From assembly GCF_042654985.1 (NCBI RefSeq), contig NZ_JBHSMT010000026.1:248001-312000 (forward strand): a stretch of 64,000 nucleotides of DNA, given 5' to 3'. The DNA comes from Paraherbaspirillum soli (GTDB lineage Bacteria > Pseudomonadota > Gammaproteobacteria > Burkholderiales > Burkholderiaceae_D). The notes under the pieces are model-generated. The model saw only the letters and a program-made list of their open reading frames with translations. It was not told the DNA's origin and searched no databases. The translations under genes and the position numbers were made by a program. Positions 16,235-23,702 of this stretch are shown in pieces. Position 1 is the stretch's first letter; every line of letters begins with the position of its first letter.

Positions 16235-18952
16235 ATGATGAAAGAACGGGGACTGCCACGTTCGCTGAGACTGATGTTTTCAAGCGGCGTAGCTGTTGGG
16301 CTGGGTTTGATGGCCCACTCGGTGCAGGCGCAGGAGACAAAAACGGATGACGCACCAAAGTTGCAACGAGTCGAAATTACCGGCTCATCGATTAAGCGGG
16401 TTGCTGCCCAAGGCTCTTCGCCCATCACAGTCATCAAGGCCGACGATTTCGCCAAAACGGGATCGACCACAGCGGCCGAGGTCATGTCCAATATCGCGGG
16501 CAACCAGACGCAATTCAATACCTCATCGAATGTTGGCGCCGGTAAGACAGTTGGCGCAGCCGCTGATTTGCGCGGCCTGGGTTCCAGCAAGACACTGGTG
16601 CTGCTGAACGGCCGTCGTTTGGCCAATAGCGCATTTGACGGTTCTGCGGTCGACTTGAATGTGATCCCGATTGCAGCGCTGGATCGGGTCGAAGTTCTGC
16701 GCGATGGCGCATCGGCGATTTACGGTACCGACGCGATCGGCGGCGTGATCAACTTCATTACCAAACGTTCCTATACCGGCCTCAACCTGAGCGCCGAAGG
16801 CATCGCGCCGGAGCAAAAGGGCGGCGCTGAAAAGCGTTTCAACCTGTCGGGCGGCCACGGCGATCTGGACAAGGACGGCTACAACTTCTTCGGCGTGATC
16901 GATTATCACAGCCAGAATGCAGTCAAAGCCAGCGATCGTAGCTTCGCCAGTTTTGGCGGGCGGAACCCTGGCGTGGGCCTGAATACCGGCAGCGGCAATT
17001 CCTGGCCGGCCAATTATTATGATTTTGGGTCTAAGACTGCCGGCAATCCTTATGCCGCTACCGGTTGCAATACTACTTCTCCAAACGCTTTCCCTAAAGG
17101 CGACGGCACTTGCCGCTTCAACAGCCAGGCGACTATCGGCATTGTGCCGAAGACCGAAGATATCGCGCTGATCGGCAAAGGGACTTTCAAGTTGAATGCC
17201 GATAATCAGGCATCGGTTGAAGTTCTGCACGCTGAGAGCAAGGTCAAGACGCAAGTTGCGGGCGACGTTTTCGCCGGTGACCAATCAGGCGACCCCAAGA
17301 CCGATTACCTGATCGGGAAAAATAGCCCTTATTACCCTGGCAATGGCATTACACCAGGCGTAGCCGGTTTGAGCGGCGGCCCTCTGTCGCTGAGCTATCG
17401 TTCGGCGGATTTTGGTGGGCGTCAAAGTGAATCCAAAAACAGCACCGACCGTTTGCTGTTGAGCCTGGATGGCACGCTGGCTGGCTGGGATTACAAGACC
17501 GGCCTGTCTTACTCGATAAGCAAGGCGCGCGATACATTGCTCGGCGGTTATCTGAACAATGATTCGGTCCGGGCTGGATTGTTGAATGGCATCATCAATC
17601 CATTCGGCGAACAGAACGCGGCTGGCACAGCTTATCTGAAAAATGCGCAGGTTCTTGGCACTTATGAGGATGCCAAAACAACGGTAGCGGCAGCCGACTT
17701 TACCGCCAGCCGTGAACTGGCACGATGGTCGGCGGGTTCGCTCGGTTTCGCTTTTGGCGGTGAATTCCGCCGTGAAACCGCCAATTTCAACGTCAATCAT
17801 GCGCTGGCCGATCTCTCCGATAGTACCGGTTCCAAGGATGCCAAGTCGTCCGAAGGCAGTCGCAATATCGGCGCCTTGTTTACCGAGTTGAGCATACCTA
17901 TCGTCAAGTCGCTGGAAGCGCAAGTTGCGTTGCGCGGCGACCACTACAGCGATGTCGGCAACACGGTTAATCCTAAGGTCGCATTACGCTGGCAGCCTGC
18001 CAAGGATCTGATGTTCCGCACTTCGTACAGCACCGGCTTCCGTGCGCCAAGCCTGTACGAAATGAATGATCCAAATTCGAAAACCTTTACTGCCAGCCAA
18101 TTTAACGACCCAGTGTTGTGCCCAGGTGGAAAGGTTGCCCCGAACGGTGTTTCAGCGCGCGACTGTGAACAGCAGTTCCTCAGACTGGGCGGCGGCAACA
18201 AGAAACTGGAACCGGAGAAATCCACCTCGTTTTCGCTGGGCACGGTGTTTGAGCCGGTCAAGGACGTGATGGTTTCTGTTGACTACTGGAACATCAAAAT
18301 CAAGAACCAGATTTCCGTCGTGCCTGCGTCGGATATTTTTGGCAATCCAGTCAAGTACGCAGAAAACTTTGTGCGTAAGCCAGATGGCACCCTGGACTAC
18401 ATCACGGACACCAACGTCAACCTGGGTAACGTTCACACGCAAGGTTTCGACCTGGGCTTCGCATGGCGTCTGCCGAAGACTGCATGGGGTAACTTTGGCT
18501 TGGCGCTGGATGGCACTTACGTCACCCAGTATGACTACCAGGCGGAGCGCGGCGGCGAATACAAGAACAACCTGGCCGTGTATGCAGGCGGTGTCGGCAA
18601 TGCCGGCGGTGTAGTTGCTCGCTGGCGTCACACCGCTACGCTGAACTGGAGCAAAGGTCCATGGAGCGCAGTGTTGCAGCAATCCTTCACCACTGGGTAT
18701 AGGGATCAAAACAGCAAAACCGTTGCGGCTGCGTACAAAGAGCACCAGGTTGCTTCGTACACACGCTACAACCTGTCCGGTACTTACACCGGTTTCAAGA
18801 ACCTGAGCTTGACTGCAGGTATCAAGAATCTGTTCAATACCGATCCGCCAGCTAGTAACGTGACCGATAACTTCCAGTATGGTTACGATGCGCGTTACAC
18901 CGATCCAATCGGCCGTGCGTTCTTCGTCCGTGCCAACTATCAGTTCTTCTAA
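16235..18952 (+). CDS. TonB-dependent outer-membrane receptor 2
   Basis: 905 residues from the ATG at 16235; the in-frame TTG at 16229 is less likely because the ribosome site GGGAG fits the ATG, as in receptor 1. The first 50 or so codons, including signal peptide and TonB-box segment LQRVEITGSSIKR, are nearly the same as in receptor 1, after which the sequences part. The plug contains LVLLNGRR and VEVLRDGASAIYGTDAIGGVIN. The barrel ends YTDPIGRAFFVRANYQFF with a terminal Phe. Shared N-terminus with a different barrel suggests the same TonB complex and inner-membrane route but a different ligand. Confidence 0.93.
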   Translation: MMKERGLPRSLRLMFSSGVAVGLGLMAHSVQAQETKTDDAPKLQRVEITGSSIKRVAAQGSSPITVIKADDFAKTGSTTAAEVMSNIAGNQTQFNTSSNVGAGKTVGAAADLRGLGSSKTLVLLNGRRLANSAFDGSAVDLNVIPIAALDRVEVLRDGASAIYGTDAIGGVINFITKRSYTGLNLSAEGIAPEQKGGAEKRFNLSGGHGDLDKDGYNFFGVIDYHSQNAVKASDRSFASFGGRNPGVGLNTGSGNSWPANYYDFGSKTAGNPYAATGCNTTSPNAFPKGDGTCRFNSQATIGIVPKTEDIALIGKGTFKLNADNQASVEVLHAESKVKTQVAGDVFAGDQSGDPKTDYLIGKNSPYYPGNGITPGVAGLSGGPLSLSYRSADFGGRQSESKNSTDRLLLSLDGTLAGWDYKTGLSYSISKARDTLLGGYLNNDSVRAGLLNGIINPFGEQNAAGTAYLKNAQVLGTYEDAKTTVAAADFTASRELARWSAGSLGFAFGGEFRRETANFNVNHALADLSDSTGSKDAKSSEGSRNIGALFTELSIPIVKSLEAQVALRGDHYSDVGNTVNPKVALRWQPAKDLMFRTSYSTGFRAPSLYEMNDPNSKTFTASQFNDPVLCPGGKVAPNGVSARDCEQQFLRLGGGNKKLEPEKSTSFSLGTVFEPVKDVMVSVDYWNIKIKNQISVVPASDIFGNPVKYAENFVRKPDGTLDYITDTNVNLGNVHTQGFDLGFAWRLPKTAWGNFGLALDGTYVTQYDYQAERGGEYKNNLAVYAGGVGNAGGVVARWRHTATLNWSKGPWSAVLQQSFTTGYRDQNSKTVAAAYKEHQVASYTRYNLSGTYTGFKNLSLTAGIKNLFNTDPPASNVTDNFQYGYDARYTDPIGRAFFVRANYQFF

Positions 18953-18994
18953 CAAACAGGATCTGATCGGTTGAAGCTATTTACCGTAACTGGG

Positions 18995-19023
18995 CCACCT
19001 GGGATTTTTTACAGGTGGTTTTA
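18995..19023 (+). terminator. Rho-independent terminator after receptor 2
   Basis: A 7-bp stem CCACCTG / CAGGTGG (18995-19001 and 19012-19018) is followed by TTTTAGCTTTT. The rest of the 356-bp gap up to tonB (19309) holds no gene I can recognise; it should contain the tonB promoter. Confidence 0.65.
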
Positions 19024-19308
19024 GCTTTTCGGATTGCACTGCTGAGGTAATAATGTCCTGCTGTTTTATCGCCGATTGATGTAGGATTCACGACCACGCA
19101 TTAATTAATGATGATGTACGGGAGCTCCTTTGTTTGAATGCTAATAAAAGGAACCCAAGTCATTCATCTCAGTTTGAATCATGCGGCAGGGTAGTTGCTG
19201 CATGATTCAAGCAGTTTTTGCGGGATCGTCGTCGGCTAGTAATTTACTCATCAAATCAAATTGCGGACTTTTTGGCATTTGAATAATGTTGGATTGGAGG
19301 AAAGAGGC

Positions 19309-19962
19309 ATGGATTTCACGCAGGATGGGAAGAACCCCTCCAAGAATTTTGTTGGTATCAGCGTGGTGGTTCTTCTGCATGTATTTATCGTTTATGCACT
19401 GATGACCGGACTTGCCCGTAAAGTTGTTGAAGTCATACAACAACCGGTCGAGACCAAGATCATCGAAGAATTCAAACCGCCACCGCCGCCACCGCCGGAC
19501 AAGCCAGTACCGCCGCCGCCTAAGTCTATGGCGCCGCCGCCGCCGTTCGTGCCTCCGCCAGAGGTCAAGGTTCAGCAGCAGCCGCAGGAAAACGTGATTG
19601 CAGCGGTCTCTAATGTCAAACCGGCAACCAATGATTTACCTACAACCGTTGCCCCAACTGCTCCGGCAGCACCGGCAGCGCCGTCGCATACCGCCGCCGT
19701 GGTAGATGCGCGGGGTTGTGAAAAACCGGAGTATCCAAGAACTTCATTACGCAATGAAGAAGAAGGCACTGTAACGCTGGCGTTTTTGATTGGCGTCGAT
19801 GGCACCGTGGTCGACTCCAAGGTAGAAAAATCCAGTGGTTTCAGAGACCTCGACCGGGCGGCACAAGCCGGCTTGAGTCTTTGCAAATTCAAGCCTGCGA
19901 CGACCGATGGCAAACCCGAGCAGTCTTGGACAAAAATGCAGTACGCCTGGAAGCTGGAATAA
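19309..19962 (+). CDS. tonB: TonB energy-transducing protein
   Basis: 217 residues from the ATG at 19309, preceded by GGAGG at 19296-19300; an upstream in-frame TTG would add 16 residues before the membrane anchor and has no ribosome site. One N-terminal membrane helix (FVGISVVVLLHVFIVYAL) is followed by a proline-rich periplasmic spanner (about residues 60-90, runs of P with K and V). The C-terminal TonB domain contains YPRTSLRNEEEGTVTLAFLI and VVDSKVEKSSGFRDLD. It transmits proton-motive energy from ExbB-ExbD to outer-membrane receptors. It heads tonB-exbB-exbD-exbD directly after two receptors, so it probably serves them. Confidence 0.94.
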   Translation: MDFTQDGKNPSKNFVGISVVVLLHVFIVYALMTGLARKVVEVIQQPVETKIIEEFKPPPPPPPDKPVPPPPKSMAPPPPFVPPPEVKVQQQPQENVIAAVSNVKPATNDLPTTVAPTAPAAPAAPSHTAAVVDARGCEKPEYPRTSLRNEEEGTVTLAFLIGVDGTVVDSKVEKSSGFRDLDRAAQAGLSLCKFKPATTDGKPEQSWTKMQYAWKLE

Positions 19963-20030
19963 GCAGATCCTAGAAACCACTCTTCTATCTAATATCCCAG
20001 CAATCTAATTTATAAAAATTTGGAGCATGT

Positions 20031-20954
20031 ATGTCTATCACTAGTAACCGTTTTTCCGCTTTCATTGCAGCCTTGCTGATCTCCGCAGCGACCATCGCAG
20101 CCCCGATCGCAGGCGCCCAGACACCAGCTTCGGCAGCAGCTTCCGCATCCGCATCTGCCGACGCGCCAAAAGCCGCTGACAGCAGCGCACCGGCGGCAGA
20201 CATCACAGCCACCCCAGCCCCACCACCTGCACCAGCAGCCAAGGAAACCGTCGACAATCCTTACGGCCTGGATGCGCTGTGGAAGGGCGGCGACTTCGTG
20301 GCACGTGGCACCTTGATCATCCTGGTCCTGATGTCGATGGGCAGCTGGTACATCATCATCACCAAACTGATCGAACAAGTTAAATTGATGGGCCAGGCTA
20401 AAGATGCCAAGAAGTCATTCTGGAAAGCGCCATCGGTCGAGGCAGGCATTGCCGGCCTCAAGCCAGCCAGCGCCTACCGCTTCATCGCTCAAACTGGTAG
20501 CACTTCGACCGAACACCACGACGGCGCCTTGCTGGAACAGATCGACCTGAACACCTGGGTCACCATGTCGATCCAGCGCTCGGTTGAAAAAGTGCAAAGC
20601 CGCCTGCAAGACGGCTTGGCTTTCCTGGCAACTGTTGGTTCGACCGCACCGTTCGTCGGCCTGTTCGGTACCGTCTGGGGTATTTACCATGCGTTGACCG
20701 CGATCGGTATCGCCGGCCAAGCTTCGATCGACAAAGTCGCCGGCCCGGTCGGTGAAGCGCTGATCATGACCGCAATCGGTCTGGCAGTCGCTGTGCCTGC
20801 GGTACTTGGCTACAACTGGCTGGTGCGTCGTAACAAGAGCGCGATGGAAGAAATCCGTTCGTTCAGCGCCGACCTGCATTCGGTATTGCTGAGCGGCGTG
20901 ATGTCGTCCAGCTCGGCCGGCCAAGTCGCCAACATTAAAAAGAAGATTGGCTAA
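20031..20954 (+). CDS. exbB: ExbB proton-channel protein with N-terminal secretion signal
   Basis: 307 residues. A signal peptide (SAFIAALLISAATIAAPIAGAQ) and an Ala/Pro-rich periplasmic stretch of about 50 residues precede the MotA/TolQ/ExbB core. The core has a first helix at ARGTLIILVLMSMGSWYIIITKL and two more in the C-terminal half, including APFVGLFGTVWGIYHAL and the PVGEALIMTAIGLAVAVPAVLGYNWL block. This long ExbB form is common in Pseudomonas and Burkholderiales. With ExbD it forms the proton channel that energises TonB. The gap to exbD is 2 bp. Confidence 0.94.
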   Translation: MSITSNRFSAFIAALLISAATIAAPIAGAQTPASAAASASASADAPKAADSSAPAADITATPAPPPAPAAKETVDNPYGLDALWKGGDFVARGTLIILVLMSMGSWYIIITKLIEQVKLMGQAKDAKKSFWKAPSVEAGIAGLKPASAYRFIAQTGSTSTEHHDGALLEQIDLNTWVTMSIQRSVEKVQSRLQDGLAFLATVGSTAPFVGLFGTVWGIYHALTAIGIAGQASIDKVAGPVGEALIMTAIGLAVAVPAVLGYNWLVRRNKSAMEEIRSFSADLHSVLLSGVMSSSSAGQVANIKKKIG

Positions 20955-20956
20955 TC

Positions 20957-21388
20957 ATGGGGATGGCACTCGGCTCTCCTGATGGAGATGAAGACGAGGT
21001 GAACAGCACCATCAACACGACGCCGCTGGTGGACGTCATGTTGGTGTTGCTGATCATCTTCCTGATCACGATCCCGGTGGTGACGCATACCATTCCGGTC
21101 AAGCTGCCTAACGAATTCGACGAGCCTTATAAAACCAAGCCAGAGAACATCAATCTGGCGGTGAATAAAAACGGCGACATGTTCTGGAACGAGCAGTTGG
21201 TTCCGAACACCACGGCGTTGCTGGCGAAGTTGAAGGAAGTCTCGGTGCAAGTGCCGCAACCGGAATTGCATATTCGCGGCGATCAGCAAACGAAGTATGA
21301 ATCCATCGGCAAGGTAATCCTGACCGCGCAACGGGCAGGCATCGCCAAGATCGGGTTCATTACCGAGCCGCCTGCGCGGGGCGGTTAA
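20957..21388 (+). CDS. exbD: ExbD, first copy
   Basis: 143 residues with a single N-terminal membrane helix containing the conserved proton-carrying aspartate (INTTPLVDVMLVLLIIFLIT) and a periplasmic C-terminal domain with a DQQTKYESIGKVI segment typical of ExbD/TolR. The start lies 2 bp after the exbB stop. It differs considerably from the second ExbD encoded 170 bp downstream, so the two are paralogues and not a recent duplication. Confidence 0.93.
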   Translation: MGMALGSPDGDEDEVNSTINTTPLVDVMLVLLIIFLITIPVVTHTIPVKLPNEFDEPYKTKPENINLAVNKNGDMFWNEQLVPNTTALLAKLKEVSVQVPQPELHIRGDQQTKYESIGKVILTAQRAGIAKIGFITEPPARGG

Positions 21389-21399
21389 ATATTCATTGT

Positions 21400-21540
21400 G
21401 GGACAGAGTTTAAGAGCCGCCGAAGCGCGGCGAATTACTCTGTCCCCAACTGATCAGGCAAGACGTATAAATTGCAATGAAAAGCAATTACGGGACGAAG
21501 TTTAAGAGGCACCACAGCATGCCGAATTACTCCGCCCCCA
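21400..21540. repeat. Two 'GGGACAGAG' hairpin repeats within the exb operon
   Basis: Copies at 21400-21447 (outer stem GGGACAGAG / CTCTGTCCC, inner stem GCCGC / GCGGC) and 21492-21540 (weaker, inner stem GGCA / TGCC). They are separated by a spacer containing ATAAATTGCAATGAAAAG. The same spacer in diverged form (ATAAATTGCAAAGAAAAG) separates two copies at 7952-8091, so the duplet of about 140 bp behaves as one unit. It fills the gap between exbD 1 and exbD 2 and may tune expression of the second ExbD. Confidence 0.85.
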
Positions 21541-21557
21541 AATTTTAGGAGCACTCT

Positions 21558-21989
21558 ATGGGTATGAACGTCGGTTCAAGCAATTCTGGCGAACAAGAGC
21601 CAATGATGGAAATGAACATGACGCCGCTGATCGACGTGATGCTGGTGTTGATCATCATGTTGATCATCACGATTCCGATCCAGAATCATGCGATCAAGTT
21701 GAATATGCCGGTTAGCACTCCGTCCAAGCCAACCACACCGCCGGTAGTCGACGTCATCGACATTGATCCGGCCGGAACGGTCCTGTGGAACGGCACCCCG
21801 ATGCCGAGCCGGGCTGCGCTGGAAGGCAAGTTGCAGGCGGTGGCGGCGATGCCGAACCAGGACGAGGTGCATATACGGCCGAACAAACTGGTGGAGTACA
21901 AGTCGGTCGCGGCCGTGATGGCGTCGGCGCAACGGCTTGGCGTGACCAAGATAGGTATCGTCGGCAATGAGCAGTACCTGGATCAATAA
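21558..21989 (+). CDS. exbD: ExbD, second copy
   Basis: 143 residues. The membrane helix again holds the key aspartate (MNMTPLIDVMLVLIIMLIIT), followed by a periplasmic domain ending VMASAQRLGVTKIGIVGNEQ. AGGAGC precedes the ATG. Two ExbD genes behind one exbB occur in several proteobacteria; in Xanthomonas the second ExbD is needed only for certain TonB-linked functions. It ends just before a strong terminator, so it is the last gene of the tonB-exb unit. Confidence 0.93.
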   Translation: MGMNVGSSNSGEQEPMMEMNMTPLIDVMLVLIIMLIITIPIQNHAIKLNMPVSTPSKPTTPPVVDVIDIDPAGTVLWNGTPMPSRAALEGKLQAVAAMPNQDEVHIRPNKLVEYKSVAAVMASAQRLGVTKIGIVGNEQYLDQ

Positions 21990-22013
21990 GTAAATATTTG
22001 TTTTCCGCACCAG

Positions 22014-22044
22014 AAAATGGGCAGGCTTGATGCCTGCCCATTTT
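22014..22044 (+). terminator. Rho-independent terminator of the tonB-exbBDD operon
   Basis: Perfect 13-bp stem AAAATGGGCAGGC / GCCTGCCCATTTT with a 5-base loop; the flanking A and T runs could let it work in both directions. Its position shows that the reading frame around 22017 is not the true start of the next gene. Confidence 0.85.
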
Positions 22045-22070
22045 CGTTTTCGATTGAAAGAATAACCATC

Positions 22071-23336
22071 ATGTCCAAGCTACGAATTGCTCCCATTTGC
22101 CTGCTGTTGGCCGCTATCGGATTCACCACTGCCGCCGGCATTGCGCCGATTGCTACCGCTGCAGCCGCGGATGCCCCGGCCGCAACCGAAACAGTGCGGG
22201 CGGAAGTAGGCGCCCCGCTGCAGGCCGCGCAAGGTCTGGCGACAGAACAAAAGTACAAAGAAGCATTGGCGAAGATCGCCGAAACCGACGCGGTCGGCGA
22301 CAAGACAGGCTATGAAGTTTTCGCGATTGAACGCCTGCGCGGCGCCGTCGCGGCACGTGCCGGTGACACTGCGCAGGCAGGCAAATCGTTCGAAGCCGTG
22401 ATCGCTTCCGGCCGTCTGCCGGCGCCTGAGCAAGCGAAGATTATCCAGGGACTGGGCAGCCTGTACTACGAAGCTAAAGACTATCCCAAAGCCATCACCT
22501 GGCTGTCGCGTTCCCTGAAGGACAGTGGCAGCGATCCGCAAACGCGCAGCCTGTTGGTCCAGTCCTACTACCTGAATAACGATATCGCCCGCGCCGCCAG
22601 TGAATTGAAATCGGACCTGGCCGCCGATGAGAGCGCCGGCCGCACGCCGAGCGAGATGAACCTGAAATTGCTGATCAGCTGCGCCATCAAGACCGAAGAC
22701 AAAGCGGCTTATCTGACGGCGCTGGAGAAACTGAACACCTATTATCCGAAGAAGGAATACTGGGCCGATCTGCTCAATCGGGTGCAGGCAAAACCCGGTT
22801 TCTCGGAGCATCTGGTGCTTGATATGTATCGCTTGAAAGCCGCTACAGTCCAGCTGCAATCAGCTGCCGACTACATGGACATGGCGCAATTGGCGTTGAA
22901 TGCCGGATTTCCCGCCGAGGCGAAAAAAACGCTGGATCAGGGTTTCCAGTCCGGCCTGCTGGGATCGGGCGCAGATAGCGCCAAGCAAAAGCGCTTGCGC
23001 GACCTGGCGACAAAAACCGCCGCCGACGACCTGAAGACCATGGCCCAAAGCGAAGCCGGGGTAGCCAAGGCAAAAGAAGGCACAGGCCAGATCAACCTTG
23101 GCTATGCGCTGGTGACCAGCGGCCAGTTTGAAAAAGGGATTGCGCTGATGCAGGACGGCATACGCAAAGGCGGCGTCAAGCGTAGCGAAGACGCCAAATT
23201 GCATTTGGGGATTGCTTATCAGCTGGCAGGCCAGAAAGAGAATGCGATTCAAACGTTCAAAACGGTGCAAGGCGCCGATGGCGTAGCGGACTTGGCGCGC
23301 CTGTGGCAGATCCTGGTCAACCACCCGATGAATTGA
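22071..23336 (+). CDS. Secreted TPR protein next to the TonB-ExbBD genes
   Basis: 421 residues from the ATG at 22071; an in-frame ATG at 22017 lies inside the terminator stem and would bury the signal peptide. The signal peptide (IAPICLLLAAIGFTTAAGIAPIATAAAA) is followed by helical repeats with TPR spacing, for example IIQGLGSLYYEAKDYPKAIT, and a final pair near residues 340-400 (LGYALVTSGQFEKGIALMQ, LGIAYQLAGQKENAIQTFK). No enzyme motif is seen. Periplasmic TPR partners accompany some TonB systems, such as the Vibrio TonB2 cluster. A scaffolding role is inferred from that and from position. Confidence 0.75.
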   Translation: MSKLRIAPICLLLAAIGFTTAAGIAPIATAAAADAPAATETVRAEVGAPLQAAQGLATEQKYKEALAKIAETDAVGDKTGYEVFAIERLRGAVAARAGDTAQAGKSFEAVIASGRLPAPEQAKIIQGLGSLYYEAKDYPKAITWLSRSLKDSGSDPQTRSLLVQSYYLNNDIARAASELKSDLAADESAGRTPSEMNLKLLISCAIKTEDKAAYLTALEKLNTYYPKKEYWADLLNRVQAKPGFSEHLVLDMYRLKAATVQLQSAADYMDMAQLALNAGFPAEAKKTLDQGFQSGLLGSGADSAKQKRLRDLATKTAADDLKTMAQSEAGVAKAKEGTGQINLGYALVTSGQFEKGIALMQDGIRKGGVKRSEDAKLHLGIAYQLAGQKENAIQTFKTVQGADGVADLARLWQILVNHPMN

Positions 23337-23347
23337 GCGAAAAGAAG

Positions 23348-23424
23348 TAGGGTGGATGAGCGTAGCGTTATCCACCATTTGAGGTGTCAAAACGGCGGAT
23401 AACGCTGCGCTCATCCGCCCTACC
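23348..23424. repeat. Long inverted repeat, 'GTAGGGCGGATGAGCG' family
   Basis: The arms GTAGGGTGGATGAGCGTAGC and GCTGCGCTCATCCGCCCTAC extend inwards to GTTATCC / GGATAAC, about 27 bp each with few mismatches, separated by about 22 bp. It lies just after the TPR gene. Related single arms lie at 26836-26864 and 35601-35633. Confidence 0.8.
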
Positions 23425-23447
23425 GGGCACCTCTAAAACCCGTACGA

Positions 23448-23481
23448 AAAGCCGCCACTTGCAAAAGTGGCGGCTTTTTTC
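23448..23481 (+). terminator. Rho-independent terminator after the TPR gene
   Basis: Stem AAAAGCCGCCACTT / AAGTGGCGGCTTTT with loop GCA and a following T run. The remaining gap up to the autotransporter start (23703) shows no gene. Confidence 0.85.
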
Positions 23482-23702
23482 ATGGGCTTGCCATCAGCGA
23501 CTACGTATACAGACACGAATGTAAAAGGTTGTTACTTATCGAGCCAAAGTGTTGTTTTGACCGGCAAAGAGTTCCATCTGGCAACCATTCCCCATTAGAA
23601 TTGCCGCAATTTTACAATCGCCGACATTAAATAATCACAAAAGAGCGGCAAATGCATCGTCGTACGGCGATGCATTGGATTACATAGAGGGAATGAGAAC
23701 AG

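Noticed and set aside
19085..19130. Possible Fur box upstream of tonB (CATTAATTAATGATGATG)
   Set aside because: Match to the 19-bp consensus is poor on alignment and no promoter fits it.
22017..22070. Upstream in-frame ATG for the TPR protein
   Set aside because: It lies within the terminator stem of the exb operon and would place 18 residues before the signal peptide; ATG 22071 is used instead.
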